Counted from the stretch's first letter, positions 8,469 through 16,530 are shown. The stretch: 64,000 nucleotides of DNA from Planctomycetota bacterium (GCA_021776785.1 JAJFFF010000049.1:124001-188000); one strand, 5' to 3'. A program made the numbers and translations. The notes: a model not told the origin generated them from the sequence alone.

Positions 8469-9929
8469 CTAGCGGCGGCGACGTCCGCGGCGACGGTTGT
8501 TTCCGCCCTCGTCGCGGCGCGGACGGCGCTCCTCTTCACGACGCGGAGGCCGTTCTTCCTTCGCCTCATCGGGCGCGACGGCCGGCTGTTCCAACGAGGA
8601 CTGGTAAAAGTCGTCGCACAGCAGGGCCAGAAGCGCAGCCGCTTCGTCATCGTTGCTCAGGTTGCGGACCAGCGGCAAAAAGCGCTGCATCCGTTCCACC
8701 TGTAGACGGTCCCGTTCGCGCAAACGCGCTTCGAGTAACGCCGTGACGCGCTGCGCGACCAATTCGGACACGTCCTCTTCGGTCGGCGCCGGACGTTCTT
8801 TCATGTCGATCTTGAACTGCTGTGCGATGCGGCGCAATTCCATGCCCTCGAACGTGTCCGCGGCCACCAGCGTGATCGCGCGTCCGCCCGCCCCCGCCCG
8901 GCCCGTGCGCCCTGCGCGGTGGATGTAGCTTTCCGGATCCGAAGGCGGTTCGTATTGAATGACGTGCGACAGCTCCGGGATGTCGATCCCGCGCGCGGCC
9001 ACGTCGGTCGCCACGAGGAAACGAAGGTTCCCGCCGCGGATGCGCTTCAACACGCGTTCGCGCGCGGCCTGACCCAGATCGGCGCTGAGTTCGTCCGCGT
9101 CGTAGCCAAACCGCTGCAGAACCACGTTGACGTAGTGCACCATCTTCTTCGTGTTGCAAAACACGATGCACGACGCCGGATTTTCACTCTCGAGAATGCG
9201 CACGAGGTAACGATCTTTTTTTAACGCGGGCACGACGTAGTTCACGTGCATCACCGATGCGACATGGACGGAGTCGCTGCTCAGCGTGAGCAGTTCGGCG
9301 TCCTGCAAGAACTCGCCGGAGAGGCGTAGCACGTGCGGCGGGAACGTCGCGCTGAACAGGTAGGACGGAAATCGGTGCGTCGGCAAGTGCCGCTTGATAC
9401 GACGCATGTCTGGATAAAAACCCATCGACAGCATCCGGTCGGCTTCGTCCAAAACGAGCATCTCGATCTCGTCGAGCTTGAGGTGCCCGCGCATCAGGTG
9501 GTCGAGGATGCGGCCCGGCGTCCCGACGACAAGCTGTGCGCCGTTGCGAAACGCGTCGCGTTGCTCGCCATAGCCGACGCCGCCGTAAACGGCCGCGGTC
9601 ATCAGTCCGTTGTCGCCCGCGAGCGTTACGGCGTCATCGGCGACTTGGCGCGCCAGCTCGCGTGTCGGCACAAGAATCAGGGCCTGCGCGGCTTTCTTGT
9701 TGAAGTCCACGCGCTCAATGATCGGCAGCAAAAACGCGCCGGTCTTTCCGGAGCCGGTGCGCGACTGCACCATCAAGTCGCGACCCGCGCGCATGTATGG
9801 CACGGCCTTTTTTTGGACCGGCATGAGCGAGGTCCACCCCGCGCGTTTGACGGCTTCCTGGAGCAGCGGCGGAAGTTCCGCGAGCGTCGTTTCGGGAAGC
9901 GCGTCTTGGGGTTCGAGTTTTTCTGACAT
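8469..9929 (-). CDS. DEAD-box ATP-dependent RNA helicase
   Basis: A 486-residue RNA helicase with the full motif set. These are Q motif ('GWTSLMPVQKKAV'), motif I ('SRTGSGKT'), Ia ('PTRELARQ'), II ('DEAD'), III ('SAT'), V ('ATDVAARGIDIP') and VI ('HRAGRTGR'). The C-terminal ~60 residues are Arg/Glu-rich and end in '[10 protein letters not shown]', a basic tail typical of RNA-binding extensions. The two RecA-like domains unwind RNA duplexes in ribosome assembly or RNA decay. The stop codon is TAG at 8469-8471. It probably follows the PagL-like gene in one transcript, since only 8 nt separate them. Confidence 0.96.
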   Translation of the reverse strand: MSEKLEPQDALPETTLAELPPLLQEAVKRAGWTSLMPVQKKAVPYMRAGRDLMVQSRTGSGKTGAFLLPIIERVDFNKKAAQALILVPTRELARQVADDAVTLAGDNGLMTAAVYGGVGYGEQRDAFRNGAQLVVGTPGRILDHLMRGHLKLDEIEMLVLDEADRMLSMGFYPDMRRIKRHLPTHRFPSYLFSATFPPHVLRLSGEFLQDAELLTLSSDSVHVASVMHVNYVVPALKKDRYLVRILESENPASCIVFCNTKKMVHYVNVVLQRFGYDADELSADLGQAARERVLKRIRGGNLRFLVATDVAARGIDIPELSHVIQYEPPSDPESYIHRAGRTGRAGAGGRAITLVAADTFEGMELRRIAQQFKIDMKERPAPTEEDVSELVAQRVTALLEARLRERDRLQVERMQRFLPLVRNLSNDDEAAALLALLCDDFYQSSLEQPAVAPDEAKEERPPRREEERRPRRDEGGNNRRRGRRRR

Positions 9930-9937
9930 GGTCCGCC

Positions 9938-10504
9938 TTACCAGCGAAAGAGCAGTCCGAGAAATACGTCGTTACTGTTCTGGCTGGGGTTATTGATGTT
10001 GGAGCCGCTGCCGTTGGACAAATGCTTGAGCCGGTAGCCGGTCACCATGGACACGGAATCCGTCCAGCGCACTTCCAAGCCGAGGCCGAGATCCTGCGTG
10101 AGATTGGTGTGGGACGCGCGCTCTGCCGGCACACTCTTACTGGAGTGCATGACGCCGCCGAGCGCGATTCCATAAAGAACAAGGGGAACACGGTAGACCG
10201 AAAAGTCCAAAGCGTCCCAACGAATTCCGGCCTGGATTTCCGCCGACCAGACGGTGCCGTCGCTTTGGTCGAACAGGCGCGCGGGCGTGAAACCGACCGT
10301 CCACGCCAAGCGAGGGCGGAAATATCGGCTGTACTTCACCGTTACCGCCGTTGTGGAAGCGTCGCCCTCCCCTACCCACCAGAGCGGATCCGAGAGGTTG
10401 GCATCGCCGTACACGGCCTCGACGGCCACCAATTGGTCGCCTGATCGAAACGGGCCGCCGCGGCACCCCACAAGGAAGAGCGCGACCAAAAAGGTCCATC
10501 GCAT
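9938..10504 (-). CDS. PagL-like (acyloxyacyl hydrolase family) outer-membrane lipoprotein
   Basis: A 188-residue protein with an N-terminal signal and lipobox-like 'LVGC'. Alternating short beta-strands are typical of an eight-strand outer-membrane barrel. The C-terminal segment 'YRLKHLSNGSGSNINNP' carries the H-x-S-N signature of lipid A 3-O-deacylases (PagL), and the protein ends in aromatic 'LGLLFRW', the usual barrel end. In PagL the catalytic triad is His/Ser/Glu, with Glu 14 residues after His; here that position is Gln, so activity is doubtful or differently arranged. It lies upstream of the DEAD-box gene (8-nt gap), though the functional link is unclear. Confidence 0.78.
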   Translation of the reverse strand: MRWTFLVALFLVGCRGGPFRSGDQLVAVEAVYGDANLSDPLWWVGEGDASTTAVTVKYSRYFRPRLAWTVGFTPARLFDQSDGTVWSAEIQAGIRWDALDFSVYRVPLVLYGIALGGVMHSSKSVPAERASHTNLTQDLGLGLEVRWTDSVSMVTGYRLKHLSNGSGSNINNPSQNSNDVFLGLLFRW

Positions 10505-10568
10505 AAGCCGTAGTGTGCCCGGAGCGGGAAGGATTGAGCGACTTATCGCTGCTTGGCTCGGCGCCGCG

Positions 10569-10604
10569 CAACGATCGTGCTGCGCGGGTCGCGGCCGATC
10601 GTTG
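10569..10604. repeat. Inverted repeat (9-bp perfect stem, 18-nt loop)
   Basis: CAACGATCG (10569-10577) is the exact reverse complement of CGATCGTTG (10596-10604). It lies in the gap between the small gene ending at 10713 and the PagL-like gene starting at 10504, both on the minus strand. There is no T-run on either side, so it is not a standard intrinsic terminator. It directly follows a 17-bp sequence that recurs at 13307. Confidence 0.5.
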
Positions 10605-10712
10605 GGCGCCGCGACGCGTCGCCGGGAATCGATGCGACGAGGGCGGCTGTCCTTTGGGCTGGAGCGCCCCCAGCCGCAGTCCCAGCCGATGCGTCACCGC
10701 GCCAATTTCGCA

Positions 10713-10976
10713 TCATCCATCCGTGGAGGATGCGGCGTCTAAGGCGTCTAGACACTCATGCGCCGCCGCGTTGAGCTCGTCCAGTCGTGAGACCATTGCG
10801 CGCAGCTGCGTCGCTGCCGCCTCCATCTTTGTTTCAAGGGCCGCGTCCTCGGCGCGGAACGCGAGGTGGACGCGCGGGAGGCCGGCGCTGGCGGTCTCCC
10901 GCAATGCCGCGAGGCGAAATCCCACTTTGTGACAGAGTTCTTGGACGGACGAGGGAGCAGAGCGGATCGGCGTCAT
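10713..10976 (-). CDS. Small coiled-coil protein, uncertain
   Basis: An 87-residue reading frame from ATG 10976. The C-terminal two thirds look helical and coiled-coil-like ('EDAALETKMEAAATQLRAMVSRLDELNAAAH'). Codon composition and amino acid mix look more like a real gene than the competing frames. No family is recognised. The frame stays open to 11309, but that extension lies antisense to the convincing DUF3592-like gene, so the short form is preferred. It is divergent from that gene, with 94 nt between start codons. Confidence 0.45.
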   Translation of the reverse strand: MTPIRSAPSSVQELCHKVGFRLAALRETASAGLPRVHLAFRAEDAALETKMEAAATQLRAMVSRLDELNAAAHECLDALDAASSTDG

Positions 10977-11070
10977 GTGTGTCGCTGTGAGATAAGGCCC
11001 GGTTCCGACAAGGTTGCGGGGGTCCGTTTCAGCTTTAGCGCCCCGAGGCGATTCCGATAATGACGAAGCC

Positions 11071-11469
11071 ATGCGGGCATCAAGATTTGGTTGGGGGCAG
11101 CGGTTGGCGGCGGGATTCGCGTTTGCGACGCTCTGCGCGACCGTGGGCGTCACCACGTACCCGACCCAGCGCGGCGAGGTGATGACGACCGCTAGGGTCG
11201 AGCACATCGTCGTCTCGAACAACGCCGCCGGACCCCAGTTTGCGCCGCTTGTTTCGTACCGCGATGCCCGTGGCGCGGTCCATACCGCCGCCTTGGCTGC
11301 CAGCGACACCGTGCCCTACGCGCCCGGTGAGAGTCTGACCGTGAGCTATCGGCGTGATGAGCCGACGGTCTGCCGTGCCCAGTCGCTGCTGCGTCGCGTG
11401 GCCGGCCCTACCGCCATCGCGGTGCTAGCGATCGTCGGATTCTGGCGCCTGGTGCGCCGCCCGATCTGA
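11071..11469 (+). CDS. DUF3592-like membrane protein
   Basis: A 132-residue protein from ATG 11071. It has a transmembrane helix at ~8-28 ('LAAGFAFATLCATVGVTTY') and a central beta domain. This contains 'TARVEHIVVSNN', 'APLVSYRDARGAVHT' and 'PYAPGESLTVSYRRDEP', the pattern of DUF3592, whose typical core is 'xxPxVxYxxxGxxYxS...YxxGxxVxVxYxPxxP'. A second transmembrane helix follows near residues 108-126. This is a membrane protein of unknown function. The next gene follows after 31 nt on the same strand. Confidence 0.8.
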   Translation: MRASRFGWGQRLAAGFAFATLCATVGVTTYPTQRGEVMTTARVEHIVVSNNAAGPQFAPLVSYRDARGAVHTAALAASDTVPYAPGESLTVSYRRDEPTVCRAQSLLRRVAGPTAIAVLAIVGFWRLVRRPI

Positions 11470-11500
11470 TTGTTTCTCGCGTCGGGGTACATTTTGGGGC

Positions 11501-11989
11501 GTGCGGAAACCTGTTTGGCTCGGCCTCGGTCTCGGCCTCGTCGCCGGCGTGATCACGCTCGTCGTCTCGATGCGCTCCGACGGCGATCCGCTCACGCGGG
11601 AAGCGTGGACCGCGGCGCAAGCTCGTTGGCGCAATGCTTCCATCCGTAGCTACGTGATCGAGATCGAGACGAAAGGCTTGCGCCCGGCTCACCATCGTGT
11701 CGTCGTTGAAGACGGTGTGGTTGTGCAACGCACCACCGACGGCAAAGAGGTCGCGGAGCGACTGCGCGGCACATGGAGCATCGACGGGATGTTCGACACG
11801 CTCGGCACCGAGCTTCGCAACAAGGCTCACCCCAAGGTTCCTTACAACGTGGACAAACCCGACCAGGTCGTCACCCGCGTCTTGTTCGACAGTAAGTACG
11901 GATACCCGTCGAGCTATCTGCGACACGTCATGGGACACAGCGGCAGCATCGAGTGGGTCGTACGCAGCTTCGAGCCGCGACGGCGCTAG
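11501..11989 (+). CDS. DUF6174-like membrane-anchored protein
   Basis: A 162-residue protein starting at GTG 11501. An N-terminal helix ('VWLGLGLGLVAGVITLVVS') anchors an extracytoplasmic domain. Its conserved-looking core is 'WRNASIRSYVIEIETKG', then 'HRVVVEDGVVV', 'TIDGMFDTL'-type segments, and 'RVLFDSKYGYPSSYLRHV'. The 'W...i.sYx...' start and 'D...GYPx.i' end resemble DUF6174 proteins, secreted domains of unknown role. The assignment is tentative. It is cotranscribed with the DUF3592-like gene. Confidence 0.78.
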   Translation: MRKPVWLGLGLGLVAGVITLVVSMRSDGDPLTREAWTAAQARWRNASIRSYVIEIETKGLRPAHHRVVVEDGVVVQRTTDGKEVAERLRGTWSIDGMFDTLGTELRNKAHPKVPYNVDKPDQVVTRVLFDSKYGYPSSYLRHVMGHSGSIEWVVRSFEPRRR

Positions 11990-12001
11990 GCGCCCTGAAC
12001 C

Positions 12002-13267
12002 CTAGTCAGCGAGGTTGTGCCCGCGCCGCTGACTGCGCCGGCCTTCGATGACCATCGGGCAATGCGCGGGAACCGTCGTCTTGACGAGGCGCTGGCTTTC
12101 GCCCATCGCCCCCTGGCCCGGCGTTACGCGGACAACCACCCAGTTGGACGGCGCCGTCTTGTCCCGCTCGGTCCATCGGCGTTTGAACTCTTCAAAGCTC
12201 GCCACGCCGCGGCCGTCGATGCTCACGATACGATCGTTGGTGGTCAGGTCCACTCCGGTCGCTTGCCCGTCGACGTCCAACACAATCCAGTTGGGTACGA
12301 CCGGCTTCGGCTGCGCCAATACGAACGCGCGCCAACCCTGATCAAGTTTGGCGAACGGGACACCGAGTTTTTGACGCAGTAAGACGTCGATGTCTTTTTT
12401 GCCGGCGCCGTTGAGTCCCTTCACGAATCGCGCGAACTTTTTCCGGTACTTGCCCTGCTCCGTGTTTGTGACGTAGTGGACAAAGCTCCACGCAAGCGCG
12501 TACTCGCGGGCGCGAAAGTGTGTCTTGGGATACCGCATGAAGAGATGCTCGGCGAGCGAGACGCCCGTGGGCGCGGTCGCGTCCTTGAGAGCGGCCTGCG
12601 CGTCCATCAAGCGGTCGGGCGGCAACGAGCCGCAGGTAATCTTGCCGGTTACGCGCGAGTACACGCAGCCCTCGAACGTCACCGCCAACGCTTCGTCCAA
12701 CCAAAGCGGAACGGACGCACCCGGCATGAGGTTCTTGACGAACTGATGGGCGCCCTCGTGGAACATCGTCCCGTAAAACACTTCCGGGCACGTCTCTTCG
12801 TAATACACGACGAGCTCGTCGCCGTTGCGGATGAACCCCGGGTTGGAGCGCGGGATGATCGATCCGGGCTTCGCGTGCTTGGCGTACGCCTCGTAGCCGC
12901 TAAAAATGCGGATCAGCTTGCCGTTCGCCGCGCTTCCGCTCAGGCCGAACCGTTTGCGGAACACGGTCTTGTACGTGGTGTAGAGCTCGTCCAGAAACGG
13001 CTTGATCTCAAGTTCGACGATGAACCGCGGCACGTTGGTTTCGATCTTGTAGTACTTGGACTTGGTCTTGTACGCGTCGGCCCAGCCCTGCATGCGCTGG
13101 TCTTTTTTGGCCCACGCACGCACCTTGCGCTCGTACTTAACGGGCAACACGCGCCCCTCGTGCTCAAACGTCTTGCGTGCGCGAGTCCGCGACACGTTCT
13201 CCGCCCGCCCCACGCCGCTGGCGCAGAGCAGACAGAGCACGACACAACCCAACCAACTTTTTCCCAT
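12002..13267 (-). CDS. Exported DUF1570-like gluzincin protein with C-terminal PDZ-like domain
   Basis: A 421-residue exported protein. ATG 13267 is favoured over ATG 13273 because AGGA lies 6 nt before the former and directly abuts the latter. After the signal peptide, a domain carries the zinc-protease motif 'FHEGAHQF' (HExxH at about residue 170) and 'PLWLDEALAVTFEG', where a downstream Glu could be the third ligand, as in DUF1570-type gluzincins of planctomycetes. The C-terminal ~90 residues look PDZ-like ('GVDLTTNDRIVSIDGRGV'), perhaps for substrate docking. The start region is divergent from the BlaI/M56 pair. Whether it is a peptidase is inference from the motif. Confidence 0.88.
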   Translation of the reverse strand: MGKSWLGCVVLCLLCASGVGRAENVSRTRARKTFEHEGRVLPVKYERKVRAWAKKDQRMQGWADAYKTKSKYYKIETNVPRFIVELEIKPFLDELYTTYKTVFRKRFGLSGSAANGKLIRIFSGYEAYAKHAKPGSIIPRSNPGFIRNGDELVVYYEETCPEVFYGTMFHEGAHQFVKNLMPGASVPLWLDEALAVTFEGCVYSRVTGKITCGSLPPDRLMDAQAALKDATAPTGVSLAEHLFMRYPKTHFRAREYALAWSFVHYVTNTEQGKYRKKFARFVKGLNGAGKKDIDVLLRQKLGVPFAKLDQGWRAFVLAQPKPVVPNWIVLDVDGQATGVDLTTNDRIVSIDGRGVASFEEFKRRWTERDKTAPSNWVVVRVTPGQGAMGESQRLVKTTVPAHCPMVIEGRRSQRRGHNLAD

Positions 13268-13352
13268 GCCCATTCCTATTCCCGTAGGTTCCGCAAAAAA
13301 CTACCGTTGGCTCGGCGCCGCGCTACGCCCAAGTTTTTGACTGTCTCACTTC

Positions 13353-13380
13353 TTGACGACTTCTACAGATGTAGTATCTT
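13353..13380 (+). promoter_or_regulatory. Promoter of the BlaI/M56 operon
   Basis: TTGACG (13353-13358) and TATCTT (13375-13380) are separated by 16 nt, a good sigma-70-type match. Transcription would begin about 7 nt after the -10 box, at or just before the GTG start codon at 13388, so the message may be leaderless. The spacer contains the BlaI-type operator. Confidence 0.6.
13363..13374. promoter_or_regulatory. BlaI/MecI-type operator
   Basis: CTACAGATGTAG is a perfect 5+5 palindrome around GA. It matches the TACA-n2-TGTA core bound by BlaI/MecI/CopY repressors and sits between the -35 and -10 boxes of the operon encoding a BlaI-family protein. A dimer bound here would block polymerase, giving autorepression. 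Confidence 0.65.
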
Positions 13381-13387
13381 CAGTTTC

Positions 13388-13774
13388 GTGGCACAGAGGA
13401 AGCGCAAAGACCTCCAACTCAGTGAAGCCGAGTGGAAAGTCATGCACGCGGTCTGGGAATGCGCGCCGGCCACCGCGCGCGATGTGCTCGACACTTTGGG
13501 CGACGAAACGGAGTGGGCTTACACCACCGTGAAAACGATGATGACGCGGCTGGTCGATAAGGGCGCGCTCAAGACAAAAATGCGCGGGAACACAAGCGTG
13601 TATGTGCCGGCGCTCACCAAGAACCATGCCCGGACGTCGGCGCTGCGCGGTCTGTTGGACCGCGCGTTCGGCGGCACGATGGGCTCGATGATGCATTTTT
13701 TGGTCGAGGAGGAAAAACTCACGGCCAAGGAGCGTCGGGAGATCCTTCGCCGCCTTTCCGAGGATCAAGCGTGA
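13388..13774 (+). CDS. BlaI/MecI/CopY-family transcriptional repressor
   Basis: A 128-residue winged-helix repressor. GTG 13388 gives 'AQRKRKDLQLSEAEWKVMHAVWE', the canonical N-terminus of the family. 'ATARDVLDTLGDETEWAYTTVKTMMTRLVDKGAL' is the DNA-binding wing helix, and the C-terminal half is the dimerisation and cleavage region. It is encoded just upstream of an M56 (BlaR1-like) membrane protease that probably inactivates it. The stop overlaps the next start (TGATG). No beta-lactamase gene is adjacent, so the pair likely regulates something else, as is common for planctomycete BlaI/M56 pairs. Confidence 0.93.
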   Translation: MAQRKRKDLQLSEAEWKVMHAVWECAPATARDVLDTLGDETEWAYTTVKTMMTRLVDKGALKTKMRGNTSVYVPALTKNHARTSALRGLLDRAFGGTMGSMMHFLVEEEKLTAKERREILRRLSEDQA

Positions 13775-14877
13775 TGTCTTTGGGGACGACCATGCTCGAT
13801 TCCTGGCTCGCGTGGATGGCGCCGATGGCGTGGCAAGCGCTCGTTTGGGGAACGTTCGCGTTCCTGATCGACGTGGCCGTCGGGAAGCGGCTGTGGCCGC
13901 AACTGCGACTCGGGCTGTGGCTGCTGCTCGGCATCCGACTCCTCACGCCGCCCACCCTGAGTTCGCCCGCCGGTTTGGTCGCCGCTCCGACGTGGACCGC
14001 TGCTACGAGCACCACGAGCGCGCCGTGGTTGGCGCCCTGGCTGGCACCGTTGTTCGCGATCTGGTGCCTCGGTGCCGCGCTGGTGCTGGCGGGTTGGGTC
14101 TGGCGTCGTCGTCGCACGCGACAACAGCTGCGCCTCGTCGCGGCACCCAGCGATGAACGTCTCCGCGCGATGGCACGCCGCGCCGCGCAGCGCTTTGGCG
14201 GGAACAAACTGCCGCGACTTGCGTGGGTTCCGCCTTCGATGGGCGCGGCCGTGTTTGGCTTGCGCGACCCCATCGTCTTGATGCCGCGCGGACTCTCGGA
14301 CGCGGAACTCGAACACGCGCTGCTCCATGAACTGGGGCATATCAAACGCGGCGACCTCTGGGTCCAATCCGCGTTTGCCGCGCTGTGTGCGCTGTATTGG
14401 TTTCATCCGTGCGTTTGGCTCGCCGCCGTGCGCGCGCACCGTGCGCGCGAACTGTCCTGCGATCAAGCGGTCGCGGCTTGCTTGGGCAAGGACGCCGCCG
14501 CGTATCGTCGGTCACTCCTTCGCGCCGCGGGACGTCGCGTCACGCGACCGTGGGCCGGCGTCACGTCGTTCGCATGGCGCCGCAGCACCATCCTCACTCG
14601 TCTCGATGCGTTGGAGCGCGGCCGTTGGCGCCACCGCCGCGTGCAACGATGCGGCGCCTTCGCCGGCCTCGTCCTCACGGCGTCGATTTTGCTTCCGGCC
14701 ACCGAACGCTGGACGCCACCCGACGCGTGGCAGCGTGAGATGGACTGGGCGCGTGCCCAGTTTGAAGCGGCGCGCCGCAAAGAGCCCGGCTACGGAAGCA
14801 TGCACGCGCGCTTTGCGCTGATGAAGATTCGTGCGCTAGAAGAACAAAGAGTCGCTCGTCGCACCGACGCGCGCTGA
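13774..14877 (+). CDS. M56-family (BlaR1-like) membrane metallopeptidase
   Basis: A 367-residue protein from ATG 13774, overlapping the repressor stop by 1 nt. N-terminal transmembrane helices span ~15-60 and ~90-115. The zinc motif HELGH lies at residues 185-189 ('LLHELGHIKRGD'), with 'RARELSCDQAVAACLG' downstream supplying the third ligand Glu. A further membrane helix lies near ~298-316 ('FAGLVLTASILLPA'). The C-terminal extracytoplasmic tail is only ~50 residues and lacks a penicillin-binding sensor domain. It presumably senses an unknown signal and cleaves the BlaI-type repressor. Confidence 0.92.
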   Translation: MSLGTTMLDSWLAWMAPMAWQALVWGTFAFLIDVAVGKRLWPQLRLGLWLLLGIRLLTPPTLSSPAGLVAAPTWTAATSTTSAPWLAPWLAPLFAIWCLGAALVLAGWVWRRRRTRQQLRLVAAPSDERLRAMARRAAQRFGGNKLPRLAWVPPSMGAAVFGLRDPIVLMPRGLSDAELEHALLHELGHIKRGDLWVQSAFAALCALYWFHPCVWLAAVRAHRARELSCDQAVAACLGKDAAAYRRSLLRAAGRRVTRPWAGVTSFAWRRSTILTRLDALERGRWRHRRVQRCGAFAGLVLTASILLPATERWTPPDAWQREMDWARAQFEAARRKEPGYGSMHARFALMKIRALEEQRVARRTDAR

Positions 14878-14967
14878 CCTTAGTCCTTGATTTGAAATCT
14901 GCGGTCACCCGACTGCGCAGCTCGCTCCAACACCGCTCAATGTTGGGCCATAGAAGGAGTCCTTTTG

Positions 14968-15543
14968 ATGAACAAGACCGTACCCGCGTTGTTGCTTGGC
15001 GTCGTGTTGTGCGCCGGTTTCGCCACGTCGCAAGATCCCGATCTATCGACGATGTTCCCGTTCGGGAAGCCCACGAAATTCCACAAAGAATTGGCTTCAT
15101 TCATCGGTAAGTGGGACGTCACCACAACGATGAAGATGCCGGGCATGGCGCCCATGGCAAGCAAAGGCGGTCAAGCCGAGTATTACTGGCTGATCGACGG
15201 GCGTTGGCTGGGCGGCAAACTCACCGCGAAGATGATGGGCATGCCGTTCGAACAGTTTTCGATCACGGGTTTTGACAACTACCGTCAGAACTGGGTGACG
15301 ACGGTGGTGAACAGCATGGATACATCGATGAACTTTGCGTCCGGTGTCCCCGTGGACCCGACCGGCAAGGTCAAAGCGCAGTACGGCTATCTCGACGAGC
15401 CTTCGATGAAACAGTTCAAGAAGCCGTACAAGGTCGTTACGCGCCTGGAAAGCAAGGATCACATCGTCATGGAGGTTTGGGACCTCGGCATGGGTGCCGC
15501 CGGCGCCGAAGTCCTTCGCTTCGACCTCACACGGCAAAAATAG
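14968..15543 (+). CDS. Exported DUF1579 family protein
   Basis: A 191-residue protein from ATG 14968, with AAGGAG 8-10 nt upstream. The signal peptide ('ALLLGVVLCAGFATSQ') is followed by the DUF1579 pattern: 'FHKELASFIGKWDVTTTM', 'AEYYWLIDGRWLGGKL', 'GFDNYRQNWVTTVVNSMDT' and 'VVTRLESKDHIVMEVW'. It is a predicted beta-barrel lipocalin-like domain of unknown function, common in planctomycetes. It stands as a single gene, with an inverted repeat downstream at 15630-15663. Confidence 0.9.
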   Translation: MNKTVPALLLGVVLCAGFATSQDPDLSTMFPFGKPTKFHKELASFIGKWDVTTTMKMPGMAPMASKGGQAEYYWLIDGRWLGGKLTAKMMGMPFEQFSITGFDNYRQNWVTTVVNSMDTSMNFASGVPVDPTGKVKAQYGYLDEPSMKQFKKPYKVVTRLESKDHIVMEVWDLGMGAAGAEVLRFDLTRQK

Positions 15544-15629
15544 CAGTCGTTCTCGCAACCGTTTTGGGTGCGACGACGGGTCATTGGGCTCAGTCGTCGG
15601 CGCTCGACCTGACAGTTTCCTGCCATTTT

Positions 15630-15663
15630 GCCTCAATGCGAAACAGACGTCTCGCATTGAGGC
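15630..15663. terminator. Perfect 12-bp inverted repeat, probable terminator of the DUF1579 gene
   Basis: GCCTCAATGCGA (15630-15641) pairs perfectly with TCGCATTGAGGC (15652-15663) around a 10-nt loop. It is followed by T-rich but interrupted sequence (GCTTGTGTGTTTGCC). It lies 86 nt after the DUF1579 stop and ~100 nt before the PEP-CTERM gene. It could instead be a regulatory site of the latter. Confidence 0.55.
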
Positions 15664-15754
15664 GCTTGTGTGTTTGCCTTTCTATAGAGATGTGCGGGGC
15701 GCGGGTGTTGAATAGGAACTTGCGCCGAACATCGTGTTTGGCATCCACTCACAC

Positions 15755-16477
15755 ATGAGGACAACAACCGTGAAACTGCATCTTTTGAAAACCCTGGGCG
15801 CGTTTGCCCTCGGGTTGGCGACGTTGACGGCAACGGCGTCCGAGGCACGTGCTGACACTGTCACCTTTAAGGTGGAAGTGAATAAGAGCACGGACAGCCT
15901 CGCCAACGTTTTCTCGATCGTCGAGGAAGCCATGCTCCCGAAGTTCAATAAGGACTTCGGCCGCCTCCAGGAAGTGACGATCTTCGGCCTCCTCCGCTTC
16001 GAGAACGACATCGACATCGAGCCGAAGGACAGCTGGTTCCCGATCTATTGGGAAGCGACTGCGCGTATTCGTCTGGGCGCCCCCCACTTGGGCATCGTTA
16101 TCGACAAGACCGATTCCGCCGACGCGTTCAAGCCGTACAACGGCCCGGGCGTACAGATCAACGTGGACTCGTTCGTCGAAGCCGCTGGCGCCAAGTCCAC
16201 CACGCTCAAGACGGCGTTGGATTGGTACACAGGCCCCGCCGGCTCGAAGTTCTTCGTCCGTGTTCAGGGCGACGGCACCTCGTTTTGGCGCACCGGTGGG
16301 AACGATGTCATCGTGACCCCGTACAACCGCCAAATCGGTGGTGACGATCAGAACCGCCGCAGCTTCGTCGGCGTCACGTACAAGTACTCGCCCACGCCGG
16401 AGCCCTCCACGTTTGCGCTCCTCGGCTTGGTCGGTGCTGGCGTGCTCGTGCGTCGTCGCCGCAAAGCGCGCGCGTAA
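15755..16477 (+). CDS. PEP-CTERM sorting-domain protein
   Basis: A 240-residue secreted protein. The C-terminus is a textbook PEP-CTERM signal: 'PEPSTFALLGLVGAGVL' followed by 'VRRRRKARA' (Pro-Glu-Pro motif, membrane helix, basic tail). This directs exosortase-dependent processing and surface release. ATG 15755 gives an N-terminal signal peptide ending 'ATASEARA'. An in-frame GTG at 15770, with GAGG 9 nt upstream, is an equally good start and would remove five residues. The mature part is beta-rich and otherwise unrecognised. The gene is monocistronic, with a strong terminator after it. No exosortase is in the window. Confidence 0.88.
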   Translation: MRTTTVKLHLLKTLGAFALGLATLTATASEARADTVTFKVEVNKSTDSLANVFSIVEEAMLPKFNKDFGRLQEVTIFGLLRFENDIDIEPKDSWFPIYWEATARIRLGAPHLGIVIDKTDSADAFKPYNGPGVQINVDSFVEAAGAKSTTLKTALDWYTGPAGSKFFVRVQGDGTSFWRTGGNDVIVTPYNRQIGGDDQNRRSFVGVTYKYSPTPEPSTFALLGLVGAGVLVRRRRKARA

Positions 16478-16500
16478 GCACTTGGGATTTTCCACGGGAA

Positions 16501-16530
16501 AAGGGAACGTGTTCGCACGTTCCTTTTTTT
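16501..16530 (+). terminator. Rho-independent terminator (UUCG tetraloop)
   Basis: GGAACGTG (16504-16511), a TTCG tetraloop, CACGTTCC (16516-16523) and a run of seven T. It ends the PEP-CTERM transcript 24 nt after its stop codon. Confidence 0.9.

Noticed and set aside
10713..11309. Long form (198 residues) of the small coiled-coil gene
   Set aside because: Its first 110 residues lie antisense to the DUF3592-like gene and look like shadow sequence; only the C-terminal part looks protein-like.
15655..15680. Sigma-54 (-24/-12) promoter before the PEP-CTERM gene, and likewise near 42140
   Set aside because: GG and GC elements are present, but their spacing is 13 and 12 nt instead of the required 10.
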